Positions 35,801 through 48,991 of a stretch of 64,000 nt of DNA are shown here, one piece after another. The stretch's first letter is position 1; the number at the start of each line of letters is the position of its first letter. Under the pieces are notes generated by a model. That model ran no database searches and was not told where the DNA came from. It saw only the letters and a list, made by a program, of their open reading frames with translations. The translations under genes and the position numbers were made by a program. The DNA comes from Dryas octopetala (lineage: Eukaryota > Streptophyta > Magnoliopsida > Rosales > Rosaceae): contig OY992837.1 of assembly GCA_963921425.1 (NCBI GenBank), positions 16,837,896-16,901,895 on the forward strand, written 5' to 3'.

Positions 35801-37152
35801 AAAAGTTTTGGAGCAAGGTTTGGTGCTACAGAGATGTGCTGTGTTAGAAATATTTTGGCTGGATGGAGACGGACCATTTTTGAAGGAGGAAGGGAGGAGA
35901 AGAGGGACCATTTGTGGGATAGAGTTCGATTCTGGACATCATTGTGGGCTTCGGTTTCCTATGAATTAGGAATTTGTCTTTTCATGCAATTTATTCTGAT
36001 TGGAATGTTGTTGTTATATAATTCTTGTTTGTTGGTTTTCTAGTTATAGATGTGGTCTAAAAGAAGGATCTTTCTGTGTTGTAAATTTCTTCTTCTTTTT
36101 AATGAGAATTCTGTTTCATATGAAAAAAAAAAAAAAAGGATGATGAGTTATATGTTTTATATAAGTGGGGCATTTTAGGAATGTTGGGTGGGTATAGTGA
36201 ACAAATGCCAAAAATTTTAAATGAAGTGGGGGTGTAATGAGCAAGGGGTACATTGAGCAAATGAAGGGGCACCAATAGAATTTCCCCCAAATTTCTATAC
36301 AAAAACAGCAGTAAGGATGGATAATCATAAAACAAGTAATATACAGTTTAGGTACTTTATCAAGACAACAGAATGGGGGAAGGAAGCCTTTGGAAAAGGA
36401 GACTGGCTAATTCTAAAGTAATCTTTTGAAAACAGAAACTTTATTAATCAACAAGATCACAGTACAAACTGTGGACAAGGAGTCAACCTAAACTAAAGCA
36501 TTATAATATCAAACTAAGTTATAATAACACACAACTGACATCCTACAAAATGAAACCAAATTCTAATCAGGTACTATTGCAATGCTGCTTCCAGTCTAAG
36601 AATATAGCAGAAAAAAGAAAATTCTCTGAACTCTGTAGAAATCAATGCCCAAAGAGATGACAAAAATCTGACTCTATCCCAAAGCTCCTCCACTGCCACC
36701 CATTCATAATCATAAAAAATTCTCTTATTTCTTCCAGCCAAATAACCCAAATCACTGCTAGCACCATACAGCCCCAAAGTGATTTAGCCATCTTGCCTCA
36801 CCGAACACCTTATGCTTCTCGCTCAACAAAGAACAACAGCCCATTAGGATGACCCAACTCAGATTGACCTCCCTGAACAATTTTAGCCACTTAAAGCTGA
36901 TGGACAATGTATACACATGTGATGTTTTCTTTTTTGAATCATATCACAAGTATTAGCTTTTCCAAGCACCAAAATCCAAGCCAACACCTTCACCTTGGGG
37001 GGAACCCTTTACTTTCCAAATCTGCTCATAGGGTTGAAATAATAGAGAGGCAGGATTATCACCCAAATACCCAAAATAAGATCTCCACGAGAAACTCCAT
37101 AATGATTCTAATCTCCACCTTGGATCAGAACTAGCTCAATTAAGACATGCAG

Positions 37153-37192
<40 letters not shown>

Positions 37193-40100
37193 CTGTGTAT
37201 CTATATAAGGAGACACATTTAAACATTTGGTCACATTCAAACACATGAATCCCTAACACACCTTTGGTTGGGAACATTCAAACCTCAAAATCCCAACCCA
37301 CCTAACCTGCCTGACCTGTGCCAAGGACATGCATCAAAATCTACTTTTGCCAAAAACTTTGTGTAAGTCTCCAAGCAATGTAGTGTTTCTGAGATTAGAG
37401 TTTCAGTCTACTTTTGTTGAGCCCACACCTCTTTGACAGTGTTGATTTCATACACTACATGCTAATGTCACATGTCATATCTATCATGGTTTTTCTGTAT
37501 TATAGAGCACATATGGAGTAATCTGAAATTCAAGTTCTAAAAACCATGTTGCACTCTCACTGAAATTGAACTCGACCTCTTAAAAACAATACTAACCATG
37601 ATGCACTCAAACAACAATATAAAAAAACTTGACAATTATAGTACCCAAAAAAAAAATAACAATTAGGTGTGTGGATCATATACATTACATAGTCAATGAT
37701 CCATGACATAGTCAATTAACACAAGCTAACAAGAAAGAAATTTTAGGAATTTTTCAATGAAGAAAAACCATAAAAAACCAATTCAAATACCTGAGGAAGA
37801 ATAGAACCCATCAATGTTGAGCACAGAGCAGTCACAGCTCCAACAGTTATCACATACCTTCAAAGCAGGAAAGTAGCCGTCAATTCACAAAATTTTAACT
37901 TAATTGCCCAAAGAAATGTCAAGAAGCGGCAAACATGCAAAATTATACACTTACGCAGCCCATTGCATCCCATGGCTAGCAAATGCAGAGGAGATGGGTG
38001 TGTCAGGATCCATTGCATAATAAGGCACTAAACCAACAATGACTATTGAAACCAACATATACAATGCACAGCAAATAGATAGTGCAGCACCAATACCCAC
38101 TGGCAAATCTCGTTGTGGGTTCTTCACCTTTGAAAAACATGAAGGCACAGTTCAAATTCTACACAAGTTAAACCATAAACATCTCTATAGTCTTATAAGA
38201 TTAATATTTCTGATGACATAACAAGAACATATTTACCTCTTCCGCAGTGCTGGCAACTGAATCAAAACCAATGTATGCAAAGAAGACAGTTGCAGACCCA
38301 GCAAGCATACCATTCACCCCAAAGGGAAAGTACCTGTTGCATCAATAAATAGGAAAGATAATTGAAAATTTTCTTCTAGAAAAATTATGAGTGGATATAC
38401 AAATCGGGATGCCAAATACCCTGTCGGAAGTTCATATCCAGCCCAGCCAGACTTGAAACCCAAATAAGTACCAGCTGCTATGACAAATATCATTGCACAT
38501 ACATTGGCTATGGTCGCAATGCCTTGTGCCATAGTACTCTGCAGAATTCAAGCATTCCATCAAAGGAGATTACAAAAATATTATCATACAAAGAAAAATA
38601 TGTTTGGCAAGTTCAAGGATCTATTTCATCTTACACAAAAGGAAAAAGAACAAGATACATACATACCTCCTTGATTCCCACACACAAGAGCCCTGTGACA
38701 ATAAATACTAGAATTGCTGCACATGGGTCAACCATAATATCAAGGGCAGGAACATATTGTCGGGCTAGAAAAGCAGGCAGACTATCTGGTCCTCCAAAGA
38801 GTAATGCCTTCAAATAGAAAAACAAGCACATATAAAGACATATGTCCTACACTAAATTCTTAAAAAATTTGTCAAAGCATGCAGGGAAGGATCTTGAAAG
38901 ATTTTAACATGAAAAAGAAAAAGATACTGCTACATTTGTTCCTTAAGAAACTGATAAAATGAAGCAGAATCAGAAATTCCTATCATGGAAGAAGGACTCA
39001 TGCACTTCAAGGAATTTAAAATCGTGGCCAAAATTCAACCAGGACAGGGGCACAGAGGGCATGCACTTTCCATGTCTTCTTTTGCTGACATTCCAGCAAT
39101 TTAATGCACATATTGCTCACACTAAATTGCCAGCATCTTAGAAGAATTGCCCATATGTCCAGTAGTATACTATACAAAAGGGACTAAAGCACATAATACA
39201 CTCATTAGATATTTTAGAACATACAACAAATAAGTTAGAAATGGTTGCACTCTAGAATAATTAGGAAAAATTTGCAAGTTCTACCAGTTCCAGCTCTGCA
39301 GACAATAAACTTAAACAAATATATGCTCTGAGCTTCACTAAATGGGAGAAAGATTAAAGTAAAAATTATCTTGCAGAAAGATACATAAAGTAAATAGTTC
39401 ACGAAAATTAACTGTACCAGATTAGGGGATATGCCACGAGCGACAGCTGAACCACCAATTGTATATTCGAGAATCAAAGCCCAACCGACCAACCAAGCAA
39501 CACTGCAAACAATGATAGTATCAATATCACTGACTGATGCATGGTACAAACATTTTTTGTTGAACAAGAATGGTCACTCCCTCTTTTTTCTTTTCAAAGT
39601 GCTAATGCACAACACCTTAATGATAGAAGAATCAGTGAGAAATTACCCTTCTCCAATGCATATGTATGAATAGTGATAGGCGCTCCCAGCAGATGGGCAA
39701 CGACTTGCAAGCTCAGCATAACAAAAGGCTGAAAGAGCTGCCGCTATTCCAGCTATTAGAAAGGAAATTGCCAGGGCTGGTCCAGAATGCTCTCTAGCAA
39801 CCGTTCCAACAAGAATATAGACTCCTGCTCCGACTGTTGAGCCAACTCCTAATCAAAGTGTACAAGAACCAAAGGTAAACTATTTGTGAAAGACGAAGTA
39901 AATCATAAGTCCAAAAAATGGAAGTAACTTGTTTCATTTATCACTTAGAAATTTGAAGTGGTACTGACATGTGTCTGTGTGTGTCTGTGTGTGTATTGCG
40001 TAAATATCAATTATGTAAGACAGATATCAGAGTAAAAAGTTAATAAGAATAGTAATTACCTAAATCCTATGCAAGGATTAGTAATAAGTTAGAAATTCTA

Positions 40101-40587
40101 TGATGAATGGTGCATAATAAAATTAGAAAGCTTAAGCATACCATAAACCTGAACTTTAAAGTGAAGCACAGAACAGTAAGACAAAATTCCTACAAGTTAA
40201 GCAAATCTAATGCAACAAAGTTGAGAGGAAAAATAAATAAATTCAAGGGACCAAAATTTAAACCAATTACAAGAATACAGCAGAGAAACCAAAACCCCAT
40301 CAGCATCATCTCATCTAAAATACAACATCAAATGAATTTAAAACTTTTAAGATGAGATTATGCAAAAAACACAAAACACTCATCAGAACAAGAATATGAT
40401 TAAGAAGGACAAGTTTACCAATTGCAACTAGATGGGGAACAGTTAACTCCTTGGCCAATTGATGACCCCTAGACTTTACATGAACAGAATCCACCTGCTT
40501 CCTCCTTACCAAGCTATTAAAACCACCCCATGAACCCTGTTTTCCACTTCCTCCACAACCCTCTTGTGAACCAGCCAAGAAGCCCAT
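32492..40587 (-). CDS. Cationic amino acid transporter, CAT2/CAT4-like (copy A)
   Basis: Fourteen exons on the minus strand: 40587-40419, 39848-39647, 39502-39418, 38807-38667, 38538-38420, 38333-38237, 38127-37955, 37857-37791, 35242-35084, 34614-34341, 33982-33874, 33587-33475, 32887-32812, 32648-32492. Every border is GT-AG and the phases close to 646 aa. The product begins [10 protein letters not shown] and has the plant CAT signatures ([87 protein letters not shown]). This is an APC-superfamily permease of about 14 membrane segments. Arabidopsis CAT2 and CAT4 are tonoplast proteins, so vacuolar import or export of basic amino acids is inferred. Intron 8 holds two L1 fragments. An upstream in-frame ATG at 40620 is possible, but MGFL fits the family. 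It is a tandem paralogue of the gene at 50283-60208. Confidence 0.95.
33119..33240 (-). mobile_element. TRIM-like LTR fragment in a CAT intron
   Basis: TG...CA-bounded sequence (TGTTAATGTTAGAGCATCC ... TTCTCAACA) related to the LTRs at 58065-58452. A sequence resembling the initiator-Met tRNA primer site adjoins it. An old, incomplete fossil. Confidence 0.5.
35830..36137 (+). mobile_element. L1 3'-end fragment with poly-A
   Basis: Reads [20 protein letters not shown] and [19 protein letters not shown], the extreme C-terminus of plant L1 ORF2. It is followed by a 3' UTR and a 15-A tail. It sits in antisense orientation in intron 8 of CAT copy A. Confidence 0.8.
36425..37135 (-). mobile_element. 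L1 3'-end fragment, minus strand
   Basis: On the minus strand it encodes zf-RVT-region motifs ([19 protein letters not shown]) and the C-terminal tail ([20 protein letters not shown]), broken by frame changes. It ends in the plant L1 3' motif (GATTAATAAAGTTTC in sense). Same intron and same strand as CAT copy A. Confidence 0.8.
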
Positions 40588-41270
40588 CAAAGAAAAACCA
40601 CAAACTCCTTCAAAGCTCAAAACTTTGGTCTTCTAAGGCTGAATTAGAGAAAAATACAAACTGGGTCTCTTTCCTTTGATCCTAAATAGAAGTTATGTTC
40701 AATCCCCGCACTCCCGGACACATAATCTGATACAGAGTTTTGAGAGCTTTGCTCCAAACCGGGAAGCGGGCGGATCAAAGAAAGAAGGGGAGGATTTTCC
40801 CTGTATTTCCTCCTCCTTGGGTTGTCTTGTCTTCGGTTGTTCTTTGCTTGGTTAGATAACAATCTGAAATAATTTGGAGTTGGTGTTTTTCTCTGAATTC
40901 TATTTTTGCTGCATTGGAAATTAGGTGCGTCCAAAAAGAACACGACAGGTAAATAGGAACTTGTGCCCAAAAAAAAAAAAAAAAGGAAATTAGGAATCTG
41001 GATTGCGTAGGTATTGGTCTCCGATTGGATGTGAAAGGCTTCTCAGGTACATGGGGGCCACACGGCCCATACTTATCTAAGGTGGCTCCAAACATTTTGC
41101 AAGTGGCTCGCATTACGTTGTCGATAAAAGAGAATGTATAAAATCCAAGATGTAAATTGTGTGTGCATTTTTTCTCAATAAACCTTGCGCCTTTTTCTTC
41201 TAGAATAATAAAAATGAAAAATTCATGCAGTGTTTAAATTATTATAATTCTTATTACGTCTTTAAACTAA
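40588..41270 (-). other. 5' flank of CAT copy A
   Basis: Upstream sequence of the transporter on its strand, expected to hold the promoter and 5' leader. A CT-rich leader-like stretch runs about 40640-40860. I see no element I can name. Confidence 0.35.
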
Positions 41271-42420
41271 GGCTCGTTTGATTCATGAAAAAATTAATTT
41301 CTTTACATTTTGTGAAGGGAAGAGAATGTGAAATTTATTTTCTTTGTGTTTGGTAATCCTAGAAGAGTAAACTAGGAAAATTTTGTTTTCATTCTTGGTC
41401 TGTATAAGAATTGAAAATAAAAAGTTTTAGTTTTTCAATTATATTCTCATTTATTAATCTATTATTTATTTAAGGAATAACTAGAAATGATATTTTAAAA
41501 TAATAGTAGGGTTAGTTTTATCAAAAAAAAAGACAATAAATGTTTTCTCAAGACGGGAAAACAAAACCCAAGTTAGAGCAAGGGTTTCATTTCCCCTCCC
41601 CCTAATAAGGGCATCAGATTCCCTTGGGCCAGGAATTGATTTCCCTTCTATGTACTTATCAAACGTGGAAATGAAATTGATTTCTCATTCTTAAGCCTCC
41701 AAAACTTGAACCAAACGGCCTCTAATAGAAAATCCAAGTAAGTTCAAGGAATTTAAATTCCTCCTTTAACGAGTATTTTTTGATAAATCAATTCTTATGT
41801 CATTTACAATGAAAGAGAATGTAAGCTTCTTATACTGTGTTTATTATTGTTGGAAAAGTAAACTAAAAATTACCAGAAAAAAGTGCAATGAATGTTCCAA
41901 AGAGGGGGAAAAAAACAAAACCTAAGTTAGAAGGAGAGATTCATTTTTCCCTATGTGGGTAGGTCTGGATGGTTGCAGAGGGGGTGAGTGGGGCTGGTAG
42001 TGGGGTTTGTTTCGGGGGGATGGCAGGGGGAGGTGGTGCTGCGAGGCTTGGAAGGGAGAGATGGTGCTGCGAGGGAGAGGAGAGGCTTGCGGCGAGGTGG
42101 TGCGGCGAGGTGGAGGGGAAGGGAGGGGACGGCGAAAGGAGGGAGCGGGGAGGGAGAGGAAGTGGTAAGGGTAGAGGGAGAAGGAGAGGGAAGGGGGGAG
42201 GAGACGGGAGGAGACGAGAGGGAGAAGGGGGGCGGCTGACTCTCAAACCAGCAGCTTAGGGTTAGAGAATAGACATAAAAAGGATTATGCAATGAAATAT
42301 GGTTTACTTGCTTAGATTTTCATGAGTCAGAAAACCATTTTTCATCTCTACACTTACCAAACGTGGGAATGAAATTGATTTTTCATTTTCAAACTTCCAC
42401 AACTTGAACCAAACGGGCCT
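41271..42420. mobile_element. Compound hAT-type MITE
   Basis: Left end GGCTCGTTTGATTCATG and inverted right end AGGCCCGTTTGGTTCAAG. An internal extra right end at 41640-41720 (AACTTGAACCAAACGGCC) suggests one element inside another or a tandem copy. The core at 41940-42240 is strongly G-rich, and its open frames are compositional artefacts. Superfamily is an inference from the terminal motif. Confidence 0.6.
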
Positions 42421-42424
42421 TAAA

Positions 42425-43249
42425 TATATTTGTCAATCATGAAAATAAAATCTTATGCTCATTCTTAAACCCAAATCTGCTAACCAAACCAGACATTAGT
42501 TAATGCTTGGCTCATTACAGTACTTGCAAGGAGTTTACAAGTTTATTTTTCATAATGACTTTTAATACATGATTGTAATTGACTTACAAGGAAAACAATT
42601 CCTTGATCAATCCAAACATAGATTGCTACATAATCACTCCAAACTTAAAAAGGATAAATTATATTTTGGATATGATTCTATTTTTGTCTTTATAGTTATA
42701 GTTTTTTAATTACATCCATGTAGGGCACTATGTGATTTAGTGGATGCATTAATCATTGCTGGTTCCGAGGCATGGTGGCGGTGACCCATGCATGGAGAAT
42801 GTAGAGTGTTCTTAATTGCGGCCTTAAATATTGGGTTGTTCCGCGACATCGTTTTATGAAGGAGGATGCTTGGCCTCATTTTTGTGTCTCCACAATCATC
42901 ACCTCAAGATGTGAGGTTTATTAATGGTGGGTTTGGATCCAGGAATGATGATGAAATTTAAAGTCATAAAATTTGTAAAGTTTAACTAATCTATTAAATA
43001 TGACAAAATTTAAAACGATGCAGGCGGTGACAGTGGTACAAAGCAAGAATGGTGTGTGTGTTTCTTTTCTTATTAAGTTTATGACTTCATTGCAAAAATT
43101 TTCCTGCACAAAATTTGAAGATTTCATTCTTGATGATATCAATTAAAGAAATTGGAGATCGTCATTTTTCAAATTCTGATTTTTAATGAAATGTTAAGTT
43201 TAATTCTTTCATCCAAACACACTATAAATGAGTTGATTGAGTAATGTAA
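42425..43249. other. Non-genic sequence
   Basis: No gene recognised. AACCAAACCAGACATTAG at 42481 looks like the end of another hAT-type MITE. Confidence 0.4.
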
Positions 43250-43580
43250 AGATAGAGTGATCAATTGAGAAATAGTGTACAAGAGGTGTATCATATTGGG
43301 TACAAGCCACTACAATTTTCTAATGTAGGTTAACACTCCACAGTCTCACAAGTCTCACACGTGTAGTATTACTTAAGCCAAACACAGACAATTTATATTG
43401 AATGGTGTAGAGCACGTGTGGCTATTTAGTCCAATACGTTATTAAAACTGACTCTGATACCATGAATAGAATTATAGCATAAAATCTAAAACTCATTGGC
43501 AAGTACCGAAATGCTCAACTCCTTATAAGCCACTATACAAGGTTAATAATTTTTTAATATGAATAACACTCATTATACTC
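43250..43580 (-). mobile_element. TRIM-like LTR fossil
   Basis: Two diverged direct repeats (AAGCCACTA ... AATATGAATAACACTC type) flank a short non-coding interior. In minus orientation a TGGTATCAGAGTCAG primer-site motif (about 43450-43463) follows the first repeat. The interior shares a 'GAGCACGTGTG' segment with the TRIM at 58065. Old, with approximate boundaries. Confidence 0.45.
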
Positions 43581-44176
43581 ACACAATGTCAATTTTTCTC
43601 ATAATGAAAGTGAAAATTTTATGTCGACGCAAGTAAATTTTGCCAAACCACTCAAATCTTGGTACTTTTGTGGTTCGTTTTCTTGGCTTGTTTAATTTCT
43701 TTATTATGTATTCCTTCCACCACATTATTATTATTTGTTGCGAGGAAAGAATACATATATTCCCAACATATGGAAGGTTATTATAAATATTTACTAGGAT
43801 GATCACACACATACATGTGTAATGTGATGAAAATTATAATAGTTAGAGAAAAAAAACATGGTAATGTGTAAATACTAATAACCTTAACTTTTTAATTAAA
43901 TATTAATTTTTTAAATAGAAGTTAATAACAGTGTAGAATAGGGATTTTTCAGCAATTTTAATAACCTCCAAGTGTCAACACATGATATTTTTGACAATTA
44001 ATTTGATGGGAAAAATGATTTTGAACTCAATTATAATCGTTATAAAATAGAATGATGCAATCGTTAATATTGAAAAATGTAGTGAACAAAGTAAAATTAG
44101 ATCCAATTATCCAAATTATATGCATTAAAGTAATTTATTTCAAGTAGTAATGAAGAGTGGGAAATACGTTAATGGC

Positions 44177-44629
44177 ATATTTACTAATCCGTAATCGGAT
44201 TAGAAGGAATTGAATTGATGAGGAATTGGATTGATGATAAATTGAATTGAGGAGAAATTGGATTCTCATTGAAATTGTTTATTAAACTATCATGAATCAG
44301 AGTATGAATGATATCATATGGACATTTAATTACTAAAATGTCCTTGTTCTAAATAAATTATTTTATATTCTAGTTAATAATATGATGGTATAATGAGAAA
44401 AAAAATAAGGAATTGGATTAACATCTTCCATCTAAGAATTCAATTCCTCTAAAATAAGGAATTAGATTACCATCTCCCATATGAGAATTCAATTCCTCCA
44501 AAATAAGGAATTGAATTCTTAATGTGGACCCCACTTATATTTTTATTATCATATGGTTAATAAATAAAGAAGTAATCCGTATTGGAATCAAATTCCTTAT
44601 TTTGATTCTGATTACGGGTTAGTAAATAT
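44177..44629. mobile_element. TIR MITE
   Basis: Inverted ends ATATTTACTAATCCGTAATC / GATTACGGGTTAGTAAATAT. The interior repeats 'GAATTGAATT' variants. Non-coding. Confidence 0.75.
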
Positions 44630-44636
44630 ACTAGGT

Positions 44637-45078
44637 GGGGTGTATTGTATATGGATTTTAAAAGATTTTTGTGGAGTTTAAAAGTCATGTGATATTCAAT
44701 TAAGACTTTTAAAGATTTAAAAAAGTCCGTAAAAATCTATATGTATTCAATTAAGAATTTTAAGGAGTCTATAAAAGTCATGTAGTATTCAATTAAGACT
44801 TTTAATGACTTTTAAAAAGTCTGTAAAAGTCTAGGTGTATTTAAAAAGTCATTGACTTTTATGAAATTCATTTAATGATGGATTTTAATAGACTTTGAAA
44901 GACTTTTATGTGTATTTCAAAGTCATTATAAATACAACCTCTCTCCTGTGGATTTCTAAGAATTTCTATAGACTCTGTAGAACTCCGTAGAATTCTATGA
45001 AAATTTGTAAATTCTACAAAAGTCTATTACTTAAAAAAAATTTATAAAAGTCTATATAAATCTATATACACTACACCT
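44637..45078. mobile_element. TIR MITE rich in AAAGTC repeats
   Basis: Left end GGTGTATTGTATATGGATTT and inverted right end GGTGTAGTGTATATAGATTT, with many internal 'ACTTTTAAAGACTTT'-type blocks. It abuts the previous MITE. Confidence 0.75.
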
Positions 45079-45079
45079 T

Positions 45080-45766
45080 TTATTAAAATTTTAATTATTT
45101 AATTCTCTTTTAATAGAATTAAAAAATCAATTATTAGGTCAAACCCAAAAATATAAAGCAGGTTCAAAAAATCATGTTGAGTACGTAAGAGTTGATACGT
45201 GAAATTTACTCAAGCTAAATTGATGAATTATTCTTTTCCTGAAAAAAAAAAATTGATAAATTATTGATGCGTGTATGAATGGAATTGAAGATACCGAGAC
45301 ATCTTTGTAAAAATCAAGACTTTGTTAACAAATGGACAACTTTGTTGTACCTTATACTATTCAACTTGTAGAATGACATTATCGACCAAAAAAATAAAAG
45401 AAAAGAAAAGTAAAACTTGGAAAATGAAGATTGAAAAAAGTTTGTAAAGATAAAGTCAACAGAGCGATCATCGTCATGGCTTGGCTGTCAAAAAATTCAT
45501 GGTCACGAGTCACGACTGATATGAAAGGGACAGTACATTAATTGGCAAAACAGCAACCCAAATAACTCATGTAATGATGAAAAATCTCAGGTAAGAAATG
45601 TTATGATTACGAGTGTCTATAGGAATGTATTCATTTTGGACCCACAATAAGCTTGGAGTGTAATACTCAATTATTATCTGTGTCTATTATCTCCCCTTGA
45701 GGTGTGCAACGGGCTTAAAGTCTGCAAATTATTATTTCGTGACGTGCTTAGGTCGGCTTGGTCTAA
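45080..45766. other. Non-genic sequence
   Basis: AT-rich with no gene seen. GGTGTGCAACGGGC at 45701-45714 is roughly inverted at 46764-46783, so an older GC-rich repeat may enclose the MITE at 45776. Confidence 0.35.
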
Positions 45767-45775
45767 TTATTTTAA

Positions 45776-46171
45776 GGGATTAATACCATTTTGCTCCCCA
45801 GACTATTACACTTGTATCAGTTTGCTCCTCAGACTTCTAATTTGGAAAATTAAAGACTCTGACTTTTTTCAATTTTGCCAATTGAGGTTCTTTTGTCAAT
45901 TTACACATTTTTTATCCAAATCTTTGAGGGCAAAATGGTCCCTTCCAATTAGATCTTATCATTTTTTCCTCATGCATCATTTTTCCTCTTTTATTTCTTG
46001 CTAAATTTTGCTTGATCATCTCGACATTTTAGATGAAAAATGTATAAATTGACGAAATAACCTTAATTGGCAAAATTGAAAAAGTCAGGGTTCTTAATTT
46101 TCCAAATTAGAAGTCTGGGGAGCAAACTGATACATATGTAATAGTCTGGGGAGCAAAATGACATTAATCCC
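45776..46171. mobile_element. Mutator-like MITE family G, copy A
   Basis: Inverted ends GGGATTAATACCATTTTGCTC / GAGCAAAATGACATTAATCCC. Exact 9-bp target duplication TTATTTTAA at 45767-45775 and 46172-46180. 396 bp, long arms, non-coding. Confidence 0.92.
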
Positions 46172-46801
46172 TTATTTTAAACGTTAAGTTCAACCCAGTC
46201 ATAGCCTAACTTAAAACGGATTTTACCAAATTGACCTGATTAATTATTTTAAGTTTTTATTATTATTTAAGCAATAATATTAGTTGTCACATTTTTTTTT
46301 ACATTTGTATCTTATTTGATATGTCATTATTTTACTGGAAGGGTATTTTTTTTTTTTAGGTTTTAAATTTTAATTTTTAGTGTCCAATATATGAATGTCA
46401 TGTAAGATGGTATGAAATTGTGCTATAAAAATATAATAAGTGTAGCATTACTGTTGTTTAATAAATCAAATAGTCTCTGATGATATTCTATTTTTTTTAT
46501 CAATTTTTGAATTTTCTACTACTGACATTATATTTTTTATCTAATTTTCCCACCAAAATCAAAATTAAAAATTTAAACAAAATTAATAGTAAATTTTTTT
46601 TTTTACAAAAAATTGAAAAATACTAATATAAACGGACCGATCAGTAATGAGTTCGGACCGATCCAACATAATAGAAAGTATTAGCCCAACCCAGCCAACT
46701 TATTAACGAGCCAGCCCGACCCACTTTAAATGGGCCAGGCCCTTGCCAAATTCGGACCCGGCCCGGCCCATTATACACCTTTATCTCCCCCACAATAAAA
46801 A

Positions 46802-47573
46802 GGGATTAATGTCATTTTGCTCCCCCAGACTATTACACATGTATCAGTTTGCTCCCCAGACTTCTAATTTGGAAAATTAAGGACCCTGACTTTTTCAATT
46901 TTGCCAATTAAGGTTATTCTGTCAATTTATACATTTTTCATCTAAAATGTCGAGATGATCAAGCAAAATTTAGCAAGAAATAAAAGAGAAAAAATGATGC
47001 ATAAGGAAGAAATGATAAGATCTAATTGGAAGGGACCATTTTGCCCTCAAAGATTTGGATAAAAAATGTGTAAATTGACAAAAAGAACCTCAATTGGCAA
47101 AATTGAAAAAGTCAGAATCCTTAATTTTCCAAAGGGATTAATGCCATTTTGCTCCCCCGACTATAACACTTGTATCAGTTTGCTCCCCAGACTTCTAATT
47201 TGGAAAATTAAGGACTCTGACTTTTTCAATTTTGCCAATTGAGGTTTTTTTGTCACTTTACACATTTTTTATCCAAATCTTTGAGGGCAAAATGGTCCCT
47301 TCCAATTAGATCTTATCATTTTTTTCTCATGCATAATTTTTCCTCTTTTATTTCTTGCTAAATTTTGCTTGATAAATTGACGAAATATCCTAAATTGGCT
47401 AAATTGACAAAGTCAAGGTCCTTATTTTTCTAAATTAATAGTCTGGGGAGCAAACTGATACAAGTGTCATAGTCTGGGGAGCAAAATGGCATTAATCCCT
47501 TTTCCAAATTAGAAGTCTGAGGAGCAAACTGAGACAAGTGTAATAGTCTGAGAAGCAAAATGGTATTAATTCC
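46802..47573. mobile_element. Mutator-like MITE family G, copy B (host of copy C)
   Basis: Same ends (GGGATTAATGTC ... GGTATTAATTCC) with exact 9-bp flanks CAATAAAAA at 46793-46801 and 47574-47582. Removing copy C and one target duplication leaves about 397 bp, the family length. Confidence 0.9.
47134..47499. mobile_element. Mutator-like MITE family G, copy C (nested)
   Basis: Perfect inverted termini GGGATTAATGCC / GGCATTAATCCC and an exact 9-bp target duplication TTTTCCAAA (47125-47133 and 47500-47508), cut from the arm of copy B. It is therefore younger than copy B. 366 bp. Confidence 0.92.
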
Positions 47574-47589
47574 CAATAAAAATGGAGTG

Positions 47590-47957
47590 CTACTATTCAA
47601 ATTTCACACATCCGTATTCTATTTTCCCACCCACCCTATAAATTCACCTCTTTTTAAATTTTAAGAAATAAAAATTCTCTTTTTTCACCCCCCCCCCTCA
47701 ATATCCCTAAAATTCTCTTACTAATAAACACTATTTCCACCCAATTCCTTCCATAAATTTTAAACTCTATTCACCCACTAAATTTTGAACTCATATATAA
47801 TTCTCACATCTGTGTCCTATTTTTCCACCCACCCTATAAGTTCACCCCCTTTTAAATTTTAAGAAATAATAATCCTCTTTTTTCACCCCCCAATGTCCCT
47901 AAAATCTCCTTACTAATAAACACTATTTCCACCCGATTTCTTCCATATACCCTAAAC
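47590..47957 (+). repeat. ~198-bp direct duplication
   Basis: The block from CACATCYGTRTYCTATTTT through CCACCCACCCTATAARTTCACC to ACTAATAAACACTATTTCC occurs twice, about 198 bp apart, with modest divergence. An inverted relative of its start lies at about 49175-49225 (GAGAAAATAGGACATAGGGG), so a larger decayed TIR element may span 47587-49228. Confidence 0.65.
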
Positions 47958-48315
47958 TTATTGTTTGGTTTTGGCTCTTGCCATAGATTGTTCGTTGTTT
48001 GGGAGGTCAGGTTTATGTCCCCCTCCATGTACTAGGTTTCCTAAAATAAATAAATAAATAAAATATACAACCTCATACAGTCATACTACATATTCTTATA
48101 TTAGATAGAAAGAGAGTGAGGGAGAAGGGGGCATGGTTAAATCAACCCATGTATTGTAACTTTGTAATGTGTCCAAGAACTTTTATGTTAGGGTGAGATT
48201 GTGAATAAGAGAAGAAATCAAACAAAACAATTAAAAAATAAGGGGGATTTGGGAATATGAATGATGGAGACAAAATCAAATATTGGAAATACTATCTTAG
48301 AGTCAAATTGTTAAT

Positions 48316-48991
48316 TTGTTTAGTCTAAAGACAACACTCTAAGCCGGCCATATTAGAGAAAAACCCTAGCCGCCACCCCAAAAGAAAAAACTCTTTCTTC
48401 TCCTCAACCTATCCATGGGGGAGGGGCGGTCCTTGTGTTCTCACAGACTGCTCCTCCCTTCACCCCTTTCTCCTTTGTTTTTTTTTTTTTTTCATTTTTC
48501 TGTGTTTTTTTTTTGTTCTTTGGGATACTCTCCTCCCAATAAGTGATAGCGTTTCCATATCTTCTTGCGAGAGTTTCTCCACCTCTCTTCGTGAGAGTTT
48601 TTCCAAATTGGTTTGTTTTGTGTTTTGATGCTTTCAGGTTTTCTCTAGCGCTCATCACAAGGTATTAGGAAGTCATTATTTTCGCCAGTACCGGTCATGT
48701 TTCCACCGGTTACTACTACCCGATCCGCCACTTTGCGCTATTGTTAGCCTCGACTTAAAGATGTTGATAGGATCGTAAACCCAAAGGCGACTAGTTCGCT
48801 AATTCATACAGTGCCTCTCTGGCTCCGTTTGGTGGCTATAGTATCTGCTGGATGCCGATGTTATGAGATCTTGGATTTTCTGCTCCATTTTTGTGGGTTT
48901 TTGTTTTTTTGTAAACCTTTTTGCTCATATTTTGTATTCTCTCTGCCTTTTTGGCTGTTTTAATGCAATGATATGCTTTATTCTCAAAAAA
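48316..48991 (+). mobile_element. 676-bp non-autonomous retroposon
   Basis: Flanked by an exact 17-bp target duplication AGAGTCAAATTGTTAAT (48299-48315 and 48992-49008), with a 3' end TTTATTCTCAAAAAAA. The 5' part resembles a plant L1 leader (CCCTAGCCGCCACC) and the 3' part an L1 tail. No reverse transcriptase is present, so it may be an internally deleted L1 mobilised in trans. It could also be a processed transcript. Confidence 0.82.

Noticed and set aside
41941-42292. Open frames of 80-110 aa on both strands
   Set aside because: G-rich core of a MITE; proline/serine or glycine/arginine low complexity with no domain.
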